The notes under the pieces: generated by a model
Databases searched by the model: none
What the model saw: the letters and a program-made list of their open reading frames with translations, nothing else
What the model was told of the DNA's origin: nothing
Translations under genes and position numbers: made by a program
In this document: in pieces, positions 16,596 to 24,888 of the stretch
How the letters are laid out: each line of letters starts with the position of its first letter
Numbering within the stretch: the first letter of the stretch is position 1
Source: Flavobacterium fluvii
GTDB taxonomy: Bacteria; Bacteroidota; Bacteroidia; Flavobacteriales; Flavobacteriaceae
Assembly: GCF_900129545.1 (NCBI RefSeq)
Contig: NZ_FQWB01000001.1
Span: forward strand, 620,001-684,000
Length of the DNA stretch: 64,000 bases
Reading direction: 5' to 3'

Positions 16596-16833
16596 TTTTT
16601 GTAAACCAATTGATTATCAAAGGAATTGCTATATTGAATATCGTTCCTGAGTAATTCGACAGAATCGATTTATAATCACCTATAAAACTCTTTAATAAAT
16701 TTTTTGGTGATAGACTTTCTTTAGTTTTTTCAACATTTAAAACTATTCTCTTAAGATTTAGTGTTCTTTCCACTTTCAAAATCTCCAGTTCCAATTCAAT
16801 TTGTGCGTAAGAAGAGTATTTTTTTGGCTCCAT
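16579..16833 (-). CDS. Small conserved protein (DUF6327-like)
   Basis: 84 residues: a charged helical first half (YAQIELELEILKVERTLNLK) and a hydrophobic C-terminal segment (FNIAIPLIINWF) ahead of a basic KRKRGN tail, suggesting peripheral or single-pass membrane attachment. It follows the holin-like gene by three bases on the same strand, after the YtxH gene, so the three likely form one operon. The DUF assignment is from memory of the family layout and should be verified. Confidence 0.65.
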   Translation of the reverse strand: MEPKKYSSYAQIELELEILKVERTLNLKRIVLNVEKTKESLSPKNLLKSFIGDYKSILSNYSGTIFNIAIPLIINWFTKRKRGN

Positions 16834-16836
16834 AAT

Positions 16837-17187
16837 TTAGTCGTTAAAAAATATTTCTGAAAATTTCTCTAAAATTGGCCCTTCAACCATTTTATCTTTA
16901 ATTAAAAATAAAAGTCCAGAAATCACTAAATAAATTCCGGCAATAATTAAAAATCCTAAGGAATAACTTCCCAGTGCATTTCCAATTGCAAGAGCACCGG
17001 CAATAGAACAAAAGAACAAAACCATCATTAACGCAATTGCAATCAATACAAATTTCAAAATCATGGTGGTTGATTTCATCGCCACCTTAAACCCCCATAA
17101 CTTATAATAAGCTACGCTGTTCTCGATATATGCTTGTGCTTCTTTTTGAATGTTTTCGGTGTGTTCTTTTATTTCTTCAAAAGCCAT
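16837..17187 (-). CDS. Phage-holin-3-like family membrane protein
   Basis: 116 residues with an amphipathic N-terminal helix (about 1-35) and two transmembrane helices (about 40-68 and 76-95) separated by GNALGSY. This matches the 'phage holin family' (Holin_3_6) proteins that are chromosomal and usually paired with YtxH and small DUF proteins in Bacteroidota. The name does not mean phage; no phage genes are near. A role in envelope stress is often assumed for the set but not shown. Confidence 0.7.
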   Translation of the reverse strand: MAFEEIKEHTENIQKEAQAYIENSVAYYKLWGFKVAMKSTTMILKFVLIAIALMMVLFFCSIAGALAIGNALGSYSLGFLIIAGIYLVISGLLFLIKDKMVEGPILEKFSEIFFND

Positions 17188-17207
17188 AAATAAGTTATTT
17201 AAGATAA

Positions 17208-17567
17208 TTATTTTTCGTGATCATGACCGGCCATTTCCTTTTTTTGAAGTTTGGCGTTTTGTGCTTTCAAATCAGCCAATTTGGTTTCCAAAAAAGAAAT
17301 GACATCTTCGGTTTTATGACTCATGCTCGAAACCAAATCTTCGTAGGTTTCTTCTAAATCATGTTTTGATCCCGAAAATTTATTTCTCAATTGATGAGTG
17401 ATGTCTTCTAATTTATGTTTTAAATTGTCTTTGGCATCATCATAACCATCTTTAATTTTTTCCCTGGTTTTTGAACCTTTATCAGGAGCAAATAAAATTC
17501 CAATTCCTGCTCCAATCGCTGCACCAAGTAAAAGTGCCAATACTGAATTTGTGTTATTTGACATCAT
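17208..17567 (-). CDS. YtxH domain-containing protein
   Basis: 119 residues. A glycine-rich transmembrane helix ([20 protein letters not shown], about 9-28) is followed by [10 protein letters not shown], the YtxH hallmark, and a charged coiled-coil tail. Two adjacent ATG codons are possible starts (17567 or 17564). YtxH proteins are general stress proteins in Firmicutes. It is the first gene of the three-gene set with the holin-like and DUF6327-like genes. Confidence 0.85.
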   Translation of the reverse strand: MMSNNTNSVLALLLGAAIGAGIGILFAPDKGSKTREKIKDGYDDAKDNLKHKLEDITHQLRNKFSGSKHDLEETYEDLVSSMSHKTEDVISFLETKLADLKAQNAKLQKKEMAGHDHEK

Positions 17568-17608
17568 TTCTAGAATTAAAATTAATAATACCCCAAGTTA
17601 ATCAATTT

Positions 17609-17628
17609 ATTAACACTGCAATGTTAAT
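17609..17628. promoter_or_regulatory. Inverted repeat upstream of the YtxH operon
   Basis: ATTAACA and TGTTAAT are exact inverted 7-mers around six bases, about 42 bases before the YtxH start. It may be an operator. No regulator gene is adjacent; assignment is weak. The rest of the gap 17568-17809 shows nothing else. Confidence 0.3.
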
Positions 17629-17809
17629 ATGCCGTTAAAGTGATTTTAATTTGTCTAAAACTTCAAATGCGGCGTTTTATTCATATATTTTTCAAACAAC
17701 AACAAAATAGCTGTAAAAAACGAAAAAAAGCCTTAAAATCAATTTATGAAAGCCGTTTTTAATTGTTAAAATTGATGTAATTTTTAAAATCAATCGGAAA
17801 AACAAATGA

Positions 17810-17837
17810 TAAAAAAAAGCGCTTATAAAAGCGCTTC
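17810..17837 (-). terminator. Terminator of glnS
   Basis: On the minus strand a hairpin with arms aagcgctt and aagcgctt (self-complementary) is followed by a run of eight T, ten bases after the glnS stop. Confidence 0.85.
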
Positions 17838-17846
17838 TTATAGTTT

Positions 17847-19988
17847 TTATTTATTTAAAACTTGTTCTATAAATTCCGTTTCTCTTTCGGTTGTACTTTT
17901 CGTCGGATTGGATTTTAATTTCAAAATTTCTTCTTTAAAGGAATTTACAAAATCCGAATCGTATTCTAAATCCAATAAATTTAAAAGTGCTCTGGAACGA
18001 ACAAATGTTGATTCACTTCGCAAAGACATCAAATACAATTTAGAAACATCTTCTTTTTCAAAATCAGAAGTTTTTAAACTGGAATACTTCAAAATCAGCT
18101 GGGCAAACAACAAAGAAGTTTTATTGTTATTGATATTCTTTTTGAAAGAATTTTGCAATAAACTGTAATTGGCAATTCCGGCCAAGGTCTCACCTATTGC
18201 TTCTCTAATAGCAATACGTTCTTCTCTGGTAGCAACTTTGAAATATTTATTGATTTCTTTTAACGCATTATTGATACTGTTTTCCTCTTTTTTACCTTTT
18301 TCTTCCCAGGCATCTTTGAGTCCAACCGTTTTGTTAAACACTAATTTAGAAGGGGTTGAATCTTTATCAACATTGAAATAACCCAAACGCTGAAACTGAA
18401 ATTTATCTCCTGATTTCGCTGTAGAAAGACTTGGTTCCACGAATCCTTTTACAATTTGCAAGGAGTTGGCATTCATAAAATCAAGGAAGTTTTTCTCCTT
18501 ATGACTGTCAGGTGCTTCATCAATAAAAAGTCGGTCATACAAACGAACTTCCGCTTCGACAGCGTGTTGAATTGAAACCCAATGCAAGGTTCCGGCCACT
18601 TTTCTTTTTGAAGCTTCACTCCCGCTTCCACTTAAGGAATCAGTATCATAAGTGACGTTAATTTCCGTAATATTTCCTTCTGAATCTTTTACAACAGATT
18701 CTCCTTTAATGATATAAGCATTTTTCAAACGCACTTCATTTCCAATAGACAAACGGAAAAATTTAGCTGGAGCCACTTCTAAAAAGTCTTCTCTTTCGAT
18801 GTATAATTCTCTAGAAAAAGGTACTTTTCTGAAACCTGCATTTTCATCTTCCTGATTGTTTTCGGCATCTAAAAGTTCTTCTTTTCCTTCCGGATAATTG
18901 GTAATAATAACTTTTACCGGATCTAAAACTGCCATTACTCTTGGAGCAGTTTTGTTCAAATCTTCACGCAAACAAAACTCCAAAAGCGAAACATCAATCA
19001 CATTTTCTCTTTTTGCAACACCAATAATATCGCAAAATTTACGAATAGAATTAGCCGTATAACCTCTTCTTCTCAAACCTGAAATCGTTGGCATTCTTGG
19101 ATCATCCCAACCGTTAACTATATTTTCCTGAACCAATTGCAATAGTTTTCGCTTGCTCATTACCGTGTAATTCAAGTTCAAACGGGCAAATTCGTATTGA
19201 TGGGGTTTTACCTTTTTATCATTAGACCCTGAACTTGATTCAGGGTAAATCTGGTCTAAAAACCAATTGTATAATTCTCTGTGCATCACAAATTCCAAGG
19301 TACAAATAGAATGTGAAATTTGCTCGATATAATCACTTTCGCCGTGTGCATAATCATACATCGGATAGATTTTCCAATCATTACCGGTTCTGTGATGATG
19401 ACGGTGCAACACTCTGTACATCAAAGGATCACGCATCAGCATATTGGTCGAAGCCATATCAATTTTGGCACGCAAAACGTGACTTCCTTCTTGGAAATCT
19501 CCATTTTTCATACCTTCAAATAAAGTCAAATTTTCTTCAACAGAACGATTTCTATAAGGTCCATCAACACCTGGCTGTGTAGGAGTTCCTTTTTGAGCCG
19601 CCATATCTTCAGAAGACTGGCTGTCAACATAAGCTTTTCCGTTTTTAATCATTAGAATTGCCCAATCATACAACTGCTGAAAATAATCAGAAGCATAACG
19701 TTCCTCAGCCCAATTAAAGCCCAACCATTGCAAATCTTCTTTGATAGCGTCTACATATTCCTGCTCTTCTTTGGCTGGATTGGTGTCGTCAAAACGCAAA
19801 TTAACCGGCGCATTGTACTTTAAACCCAAACCAAAATTCAAACAAATAGATTTGGCGTGACCAATGTGTAAATACCCATTAGGCTCTGGCGGGAAACGGA
19901 AACGTAATTTATCTTGGGGAAAACCACTTGCTAAGCTGTCTTCAATAATTTGTTCTATAAAATGAAGTGATTTCTCTTCGGCTGACAT
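17847..19988 (-). CDS. glnS: Glutamine--tRNA ligase with C-terminal extension
   Basis: 713 residues against about 555 in E. coli. HIGH is within PEPNGYLHIGHAKS (about 34-47) and the KMSKS-type motif is VMSKRKL (about 276-282). The extra 150 or so residues at the C-terminus are helical and may be a degenerate YqeY/GatB-like tRNA-binding tail; I do not see clear YqeY signatures. Residues about 245-256 (DQIYPESSSGSN) are encoded by a palindromic repeat (19222-19259), so repeat DNA has become part of the protein just before the conserved HQYEFARL block. It charges tRNA-Gln directly, so no GatCAB route is needed for Gln. Confidence 0.96.
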   Translation of the reverse strand: MSAEEKSLHFIEQIIEDSLASGFPQDKLRFRFPPEPNGYLHIGHAKSICLNFGLGLKYNAPVNLRFDDTNPAKEEQEYVDAIKEDLQWLGFNWAEERYASDYFQQLYDWAILMIKNGKAYVDSQSSEDMAAQKGTPTQPGVDGPYRNRSVEENLTLFEGMKNGDFQEGSHVLRAKIDMASTNMLMRDPLMYRVLHRHHHRTGNDWKIYPMYDYAHGESDYIEQISHSICTLEFVMHRELYNWFLDQIYPESSSGSNDKKVKPHQYEFARLNLNYTVMSKRKLLQLVQENIVNGWDDPRMPTISGLRRRGYTANSIRKFCDIIGVAKRENVIDVSLLEFCLREDLNKTAPRVMAVLDPVKVIITNYPEGKEELLDAENNQEDENAGFRKVPFSRELYIEREDFLEVAPAKFFRLSIGNEVRLKNAYIIKGESVVKDSEGNITEINVTYDTDSLSGSGSEASKRKVAGTLHWVSIQHAVEAEVRLYDRLFIDEAPDSHKEKNFLDFMNANSLQIVKGFVEPSLSTAKSGDKFQFQRLGYFNVDKDSTPSKLVFNKTVGLKDAWEEKGKKEENSINNALKEINKYFKVATREERIAIREAIGETLAGIANYSLLQNSFKKNINNNKTSLLFAQLILKYSSLKTSDFEKEDVSKLYLMSLRSESTFVRSRALLNLLDLEYDSDFVNSFKEEILKLKSNPTKSTTERETEFIEQVLNK
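19222..19259. repeat. Palindromic repeat inside glnS
   Basis: Nested inverted arms: ttagacc/ggtctaa (19222-19228, 19253-19259) outside and accctgaa/ttcagggt (19226-19233, 19239-19246) inside. This ccctgaacttgattcaggg type is common between genes in Bacteroidota. Here it is open in the glnS frame. Confidence 0.75.
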
Positions 19989-20006
19989 AATTTTATTTTA
20001 TTTCAG

Positions 20007-20014
20007 CAAAGATA
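20007..20014 (-). promoter_or_regulatory. Candidate -7 box of glnS
   Basis: Minus strand reads TATCTTTG, about 20 bases upstream of the glnS start. Confidence 0.45.
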
Positions 20015-20113
20015 AAAAAAGCTAGTTTAAAAAGGTTTAAAGTTTAAGGTTTATAAAGACAACCACCACTTTCTTTTGCTTATAAATTTAATAATGAAAT
20101 AATATTCGAGAAT

Positions 20114-20142
20114 TTGTGACGCAATTTTTATAGGTATCTTTG
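20114..20142 (+). promoter_or_regulatory. Promoter of folB
   Basis: TTG (20114-20116), 18 bases, TATCTTTG (20135-20142). Both boxes and spacing fit the Bacteroidota consensus; the start codon is 29 bases further on. Confidence 0.6.
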
Positions 20143-20170
20143 CATCTTAAATGCAAATAAAAAATAAAAA

Positions 20171-20530
20171 ATGGGAATTATAAAACTAAAAAATATCCGA
20201 ACCTACTCCTATCACGGTTGTTTGATTGAAGAAGGAAAAATTGGTTCCGATTACTCGGTAGATTTAGAAATAAAAGCTGATTTAGAGGAATCAGCGCTTA
20301 CTGATGATTTACAAGATACAATAGATTATGTACATTTAAACCGCATTGTTGTGGAAGAAATGGCTATTCGATCCAATTTATTGGAGCACGTGGCACAACG
20401 AATCATCAAAAGAATTTTTAATGAAATCGAAGCTATTTCAAGAATCAAATTGGGAGTTTCAAAATTGAATCCGCCTATTGGTGGTGATGTTGAAGCGGTT
20501 ACGATTGAAATGAAAGAATACAGAAAGTAA
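20171..20530 (+). CDS. folB: Dihydroneopterin aldolase
   Basis: 119 residues, the usual size. The N-terminal signature is IRTYSYHGCLIEEGKIGSDY (about 9-28) with the conserved glutamate after the HG pair. TIDYVHLN, LLEHVAQRI and KLNPPIGGDVEAV follow in the family order. The enzyme splits 7,8-dihydroneopterin in folate synthesis. It is a single gene between glnS (divergent) and tRNA-Cys. Confidence 0.93.
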   Translation: MGIIKLKNIRTYSYHGCLIEEGKIGSDYSVDLEIKADLEESALTDDLQDTIDYVHLNRIVVEEMAIRSNLLEHVAQRIIKRIFNEIEAISRIKLGVSKLNPPIGGDVEAVTIEMKEYRK

Positions 20531-20583
20531 ATTAATTAGAAATTAGAAATCACGATTTACGAATTTGTAAAAGTTTGTAATTA

Positions 20584-20617
20584 TTGCTTTCCACTTTCCA
20601 CTTTTTTAGTATATTTG
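20584..20617 (+). promoter_or_regulatory. Candidate promoter of tRNA-Cys
   Basis: TATATTTG (20610-20617) ends 17 bases before the mature tRNA; a TTG at 20584-20586 lies 23 bases upstream of it, at the long end of the accepted spacing. Confidence 0.45.
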
Positions 20618-20634
20618 CACACCAATAAATAATT

Positions 20635-20705
20635 GGCGTCGTGGCCGAGCGGCTAGGCTGGGCTCTGCAAAAGCTCCTACTCCGGTTCGAATCCGGACGA
20701 TGCCT
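20635..20705 (+). tRNA. tRNA-Cys (anticodon GCA)
   Basis: The acceptor arms GGCGTCG and CGATGCC pair with one G-T. The D arm is GCC/GGC, the anticodon stem GGGCT/AGCTC closes loop CTGCAAA with anticodon GCA, and the T arm TCCGG-TTCGAAT-CCGGA is intact. The discriminator is T, as expected for Cys. CCA is not encoded. It is followed at once by a terminator and, 70 bases on, by a partial copy of its own 3' end. Confidence 0.95.
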
Positions 20706-20707
20706 CT

Positions 20708-20738
20708 AAAACCTTCAAGGAAACTTGAGGGTTTTTTT
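20708..20738 (+). terminator. Terminator of tRNA-Cys
   Basis: Hairpin with arms aaaccttcaag and cttgagggttt followed by T7. A close relative, in inverted arrangement, serves the LysE gene at 20877-20903. Confidence 0.85.
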
Positions 20739-20774
20739 GTGTTTAATTTTTAGGAAAAATTAAGTAAAGTTATA

Positions 20775-20796
20775 GTTCGAATCTGGTCGATGCCTC
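20775..20796 (+). repeat. Partial copy of the tRNA-Cys 3' end
   Basis: gttcgaatctggtcgatgcc plus TC matches the T-loop-to-discriminator part of tRNA-Cys (20684-20706) with two changes. No other tRNA part precedes it. This is what a leftover attachment site or a decayed second tRNA-Cys would look like. Confidence 0.75.
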
Positions 20797-20802
20797 AAGA
20801 AG

Positions 20803-20829
20803 AGATACAGAAATGTGTCTGTTTTTTTT
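20803..20829 (+). terminator. Terminator after the partial tRNA copy
   Basis: Arms agataca and tgtgtct pair (one wobble), then T8. Together with the partial tRNA copy it repeats the tRNA-terminator order just upstream. Confidence 0.65.
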
Positions 20830-20876
20830 GTTTAAATTTTAAAAAAAAATATCCTCTGAATCCATATAAAAATATA

Positions 20877-20903
20877 AAACCTTCAAGTTTCCTTGAAGGT
20901 TTT
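20877..20903 (-). terminator. Terminator of the LysE-type exporter gene
   Basis: Arms aaaccttcaag and cttgaaggttt with a four-base loop, 26 bases after the stop codon of the minus-strand gene; the minus-strand tail is only moderately T-rich. Confidence 0.7.
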
Positions 20904-20929
20904 ATTATAGATATTTTTTAATTAAACAA

Positions 20930-21607
20930 CTATTTATCAATCCTTTCCAAAGCATCTTTTAGCTTTTCTTTTTCTTTTGGAAACCAGCCTTGAATGATTA
21001 AAGCCACTCCAAAAACCATCAAAACAATACTGATAATTTTTTTTATTTTAAGAATATTGCTTGGCGTCATTTTGGTTTTTAACTGCTTGGCCAATACTAT
21101 TTTTATACAATCAATAAGTAAATAAGTCAAAATTACCGTGGTGAAAAAAGTCATCATTCTGGAGTTTTCCATTTCCAATTTTGGCCCGACCGAAATAATG
21201 ACAGCCAGCCAAAATCCCAATACTCCAATGTTGATAATGTTTAGAAAAAAACCTTTTATGAATAAACCTAGATAGTCTTTTCTAATAATCTCGCTGTCAA
21301 TTTTTTTGGTATCTATCTTCTTTTCTTTATGTAAACCTATATACGAAATAACGCCGTATGCCAGCATCAATATACCACCAAACATAAACAAAGCCGAATT
21401 ATCTTCCAGACTTTTTATTAACCGGTAACTTCCCAAATAGGCAATCGCAATAAAAACAATATCACCTAAAACTACACCTATATCAAATACCAACGCTGCT
21501 CTAAATCCTTTTATAATACTAGTTTCTAGTAATATAAAAAAAACTGGGCCTATCATAAAACTTAAAAAAATTCCCCAAGGAATTCCCGATAAAATATCAT
21601 TAATCAT
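20930..21607 (-). CDS. LysE/RhtB-family exporter
   Basis: 225 residues with about six hydrophobic segments. The N-terminal GIPWGIFLSFMIGPVFFILL contains the conserved PGP-like glycine/proline pattern of the LysE family, and DIGVVLGDIVFIAIAYLG follows as the second signature. A charged loop (HKEKKIDTKKIDSEIIRKD) separates the halves. Members export amino acids; the substrate here is unknown. Monocistronic with its own terminator. Confidence 0.85.
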   Translation of the reverse strand: MINDILSGIPWGIFLSFMIGPVFFILLETSIIKGFRAALVFDIGVVLGDIVFIAIAYLGSYRLIKSLEDNSALFMFGGILMLAYGVISYIGLHKEKKIDTKKIDSEIIRKDYLGLFIKGFFLNIINIGVLGFWLAVIISVGPKLEMENSRMMTFFTTVILTYLLIDCIKIVLAKQLKTKMTPSNILKIKKIISIVLMVFGVALIIQGWFPKEKEKLKDALERIDK

Positions 21608-21653
21608 TAAAAAAAAACTTTTAAAAATTGATTCATTTATTGAATTATAAAAA

Positions 21654-21680
21654 ATTACCCGAAAATTTATTTCGGGTAAT
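21654..21680 (-). terminator. Terminator of the GIN-domain gene
   Basis: Arms attacccgaaa and ttcgggtaat, followed on the minus strand by a T-rich run, directly after the stop codon at 21685. Confidence 0.8.
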
Positions 21681-21684
21681 TTAA

Positions 21685-22356
21685 TTATTTTTCAGTAATT
21701 GTTCCACCTGCAAGCGCTTGTTGTTTTATTTGTTTTGGTTTACCATAAATAGAAATGGAACCACCGGCATTTACTTTTGCATCAACCAATGTCGTTGCAT
21801 TGATATCGGCACTTCCACCGGCAGATATGTTGATGGTGGTTTGCGAAGTTACCAAATCTTTGGCTTTTAAAATACCTCCAGAATTAATGGAAACCTTTTG
21901 AGTGACAGCATTGCCCATTAAACTAATTATTCCACCTGAATAAGCCTTGATTGATGCTTTATCAACATCAAGTTCCGCTTCTATCCTGGCACCTTCTTGG
22001 GCTGATAAAACCATTGAAATTTGTTTAAAAACAGTATTGCAACTCACATTGCTTCCTTCATTGGCATCTATGATTTCAATATTTTTAAAGTATAAAGTTA
22101 CTTTAAGATCCTTATTGTCTTCCAATATTTTGGTTAATGAAATTCTAACTTTTAATAAACCATTTTTATTGACTGTTTCTACATTTCCCTGGTTTGTTCC
22201 AGTAATGACTATTTTATTTTCATTAGACGGAATCAAGGTTACATTCAATTGGTCAAACACTTTCAATTCATCAAAATCATTTAATTTGATGGTAGTTTGA
22301 CCAAAATTTAATTGCGTTGCAAACACGAATAACATTAAAATTATCTTTTTCATCAC
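21685..22356 (-). CDS. GIN domain protein (DUF2807), secreted
   Basis: 223 residues with a signal peptide (MMKKIILMLFVFATQLNFGQ). The body is the repeating beta-strand pattern of head-GIN/DUF2807 proteins (for example IEIIDANEGSNVSCN, INISAGGSADINATTL, KVNAGGSISIYG), predicted to form a beta-helix-like fold. These proteins are periplasmic or surface-exposed; function is unknown. It lies nine bases downstream of rnr and may be co-transcribed with it. Confidence 0.88.
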   Translation of the reverse strand: MMKKIILMLFVFATQLNFGQTTIKLNDFDELKVFDQLNVTLIPSNENKIVITGTNQGNVETVNKNGLLKVRISLTKILEDNKDLKVTLYFKNIEIIDANEGSNVSCNTVFKQISMVLSAQEGARIEAELDVDKASIKAYSGGIISLMGNAVTQKVSINSGGILKAKDLVTSQTTINISAGGSADINATTLVDAKVNAGGSISIYGKPKQIKQQALAGGTITEK

Positions 22357-22364
22357 TTTAAAAT

Positions 22365-24545
22365 TTAATTATTTCTTCTTATAAAATTAAAATCCAATTG
22401 TTTTTTAACCAAATCGGCATTTTTAACTTTAACGTAAATCTCGTCTCCTAATTGCAGTAAAGCTTTGGTGGTAGCTCCAACCAAGGCATATTGTTTCTCG
22501 TCGAAAGTGTAATAATCATCTTTTATTTCCCTGATTCTCACCATTCCTTCGCATTTATTTTCGATAATTTCAACGAAAATTCCCCATTCGGTCACACCAG
22601 AAATTACGCCCAAGAATTCCTGGTCGTTGTGGTTCTGCATGTATTTTACCTGCATGTATTTGATGGAATCACGCTCGGCATTGGTTGCCAAACCTTCCAT
22701 TGTGGAAGAATGTAAACATTTTGTTTCGTATTTTTCCTCATCAACCGATTTTCCTCCATCCAAATAATATTGCAATAATCGATGGACCATAACATCTGGA
22801 TAACGACGAATTGGCGACGTAAAATGGCTGTAATAATCAAAAGCCAATCCATAATGTCCAATATTGTCCGTAGAATATTTGGCTTTACTCATTGTTCTAA
22901 TAGCCAAAGTATCAATTAAATTCTGCTCTTTTTTACCATTGACATCATTTAATAAAGCATTCAATGATTTTGAAATATCTCCTTTATTCCTGAAATCTAT
23001 CTTGTAACCAAATTTTGCAATAACGGTTTGCATGGCAATCAATTTATCTTCATTAGGTTCATCGTGAATACGATAAACAAATGTTTTCTTTTGTTTTCCA
23101 ATATATTCGGCCACTTTTCTATTGGCCAAAAGCATGAATTCTTCAATCAAATGATTGGCATCTTTTGATATTTTGAAATAAACACCTTCTGGTTCGCCTT
23201 CGTTGTCCAAGTTGAATTTTACTTCCACTTTATCAAAAGAAATGGCACCATCATTCATCCTGTTTCTACGTAAAATTTTGGCTAAATCCTGCATTTTAAG
23301 CGTTGCAGCGACAATTTCATCCGAAACTACATAAGAACTACCCGTAATTGAAATTTCTCCTGGAATAGTGTTGTCTTTTGTTTCTATGATGTATTGTGCT
23401 TCTTCGTAAGCAAAGCGTTGATCTGAAAAAATTACCGTTCTACCAAACCATTGATTGACCACCTGTGATTTTTCGGTAATTTCAAATATGGCAGAAAACG
23501 TATATTTCTCTTCTTGAGGACGCAATGAACAAGCAAAATTAGATAAAACTTCCGGTAACATCGGCACTACTCTATCTACCAAATAAACCGAAGTTGCTCT
23601 TTGATAAGCTTCATCATCCAAAATGGTTCCTTCCTGAAGATAATGAGATACATCTGCAATATGAATTCCTATTTCGTAATTTCCGTTTTCCAGCTTTTTG
23701 AATGACAAGGCATCATCAAAGTCTTTGGCATCTTTTGGATCAATCGTGAAAGTCAACGTATCACGCATATCACGACGTTTCTTGATTTCTTCTTCGGTAA
23801 TGGAAGTGTCTATTTTTTGGGCATAAGTTTCTACTTCAATGGGGAACTCTGCCGGTAAACCATATTCAGCCAAGATGGCATGAATTTCGGTATCGTGTTC
23901 TCCAGGTTTTCCAAGTACTTTTATAACTGAGCCAAAAGGACTATCTGCTCTTTTTGGCCAATCTTCAATATGGACCAAAACAACATCACCTTGTTCGGCT
24001 TCGCCTAACTTATCCTTTGGAATAAAAATATCGGTGTACATTTTGGGATTGGCAGTCGAAACAAAAGCAAAATTTTTCTGGATATCTATTACACCCACAA
24101 AATCAGTTTTCGCTCTTTCAACGATTTCAATTACTTCACCTTCCGGTCTTCTGCCTTTTCTTCGGTTATAAACATAAACTTTAACCGTGTCTTTGTCTAA
24201 AGCCCTATTCAAATTATTGGTTGGAATAAAGACATCTTCACCAAATTCAGGACAAACAAAATAAGCTGTTTTTCGACCTGTCATGTCTATTTTTCCTTCG
24301 TAGTAATCTTGACTAATGGCTTTGACTAGATATTTTCCAGGTTCTGTTTCCACTATTTTTTTTGAGGAAGCCAGGATTTTTAAATCTCGGATGATTTCAT
24401 TCCTGCTTTTGGTGTCATCAACTTCTAAAATGGCAGCTATTTGCTTATAATTAAATGCTTTATTGGCATTTTGAGCTAATATTTTTATTATTTTTTCAGA
24501 GAAATCTTTCTCTTTTTTTACTGGTTTTCTCAGTTTTTTACTCAT
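22365..24545 (-). CDS. rnr: Ribonuclease R
   Basis: 726 residues. An N-terminal winged-helix-like region (to about 75) precedes two cold-shock domains, the RNB catalytic domain with DPKDAKDFDDALS (about 271-283, four aspartates for metal binding), and a C-terminal S1 domain (about 640-720, GVISGVTEWGIFVEI). It degrades structured RNA 3'-5'. It is the last strongly minus-oriented gene before the orientation switch at 24.6 kb. Confidence 0.96.
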   Translation of the reverse strand: MSKKLRKPVKKEKDFSEKIIKILAQNANKAFNYKQIAAILEVDDTKSRNEIIRDLKILASSKKIVETEPGKYLVKAISQDYYEGKIDMTGRKTAYFVCPEFGEDVFIPTNNLNRALDKDTVKVYVYNRRKGRRPEGEVIEIVERAKTDFVGVIDIQKNFAFVSTANPKMYTDIFIPKDKLGEAEQGDVVLVHIEDWPKRADSPFGSVIKVLGKPGEHDTEIHAILAEYGLPAEFPIEVETYAQKIDTSITEEEIKKRRDMRDTLTFTIDPKDAKDFDDALSFKKLENGNYEIGIHIADVSHYLQEGTILDDEAYQRATSVYLVDRVVPMLPEVLSNFACSLRPQEEKYTFSAIFEITEKSQVVNQWFGRTVIFSDQRFAYEEAQYIIETKDNTIPGEISITGSSYVVSDEIVAATLKMQDLAKILRRNRMNDGAISFDKVEVKFNLDNEGEPEGVYFKISKDANHLIEEFMLLANRKVAEYIGKQKKTFVYRIHDEPNEDKLIAMQTVIAKFGYKIDFRNKGDISKSLNALLNDVNGKKEQNLIDTLAIRTMSKAKYSTDNIGHYGLAFDYYSHFTSPIRRYPDVMVHRLLQYYLDGGKSVDEEKYETKCLHSSTMEGLATNAERDSIKYMQVKYMQNHNDQEFLGVISGVTEWGIFVEIIENKCEGMVRIREIKDDYYTFDEKQYALVGATTKALLQLGDEIYVKVKNADLVKKQLDFNFIRRNN

Positions 24546-24654
24546 AAATCTTTTCTTAAAAGTCTAAAATTACGAATAAGATTTCGGTTTTTAGATTTTC
24601 GTTTTCATATTTATCTAAAATATAACTTTTGTATCTTTATAAAAAACAATTCAA

Positions 24655-24888
24655 ATGGAAGAGTTCAAGACCATTGCCACTTTTAATTTTGTACACGAAA
24701 TCGTGGTTTTGAAATCAATTTTGGAACACGAAGGAATTCGTTATTTTTTTCAGAATGAACATTTGATTGCAATTGATCCATTGGCAAGCTATGCTTACGG
24801 CGGAATAAAACTAAAAATTCATCCCAACGATTTTGAAAAGGTTCAAAGAATATTGGACGAATTAAATAATAATTTAAAAATTGTTTGA
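24655..24888 (+). CDS. DUF2007 family protein
   Basis: 77 residues beginning MEEFKTIATFNFVHEIVVLK. The pattern of an N-terminal 'switch between copies of a long-lived ligand' (VLKSILEHEGIRYFFQNEH) and a C-terminal IKLKIHPNDFEKVQRILDEL matches DUF2007, sometimes called putative signal transducing protein and resembling the PII fold. Divergent from rnr, next to the origin candidate. Confidence 0.85.
   Translation: MEEFKTIATFNFVHEIVVLKSILEHEGIRYFFQNEHLIAIDPLASYAYGGIKLKIHPNDFEKVQRILDELNNNLKIV

Noticed and set aside
16837..17187. Prophage remnant suggested by a holin-like protein
   Set aside because: No other phage gene is near, and the YtxH/holin-like/DUF set is a normal chromosomal group.
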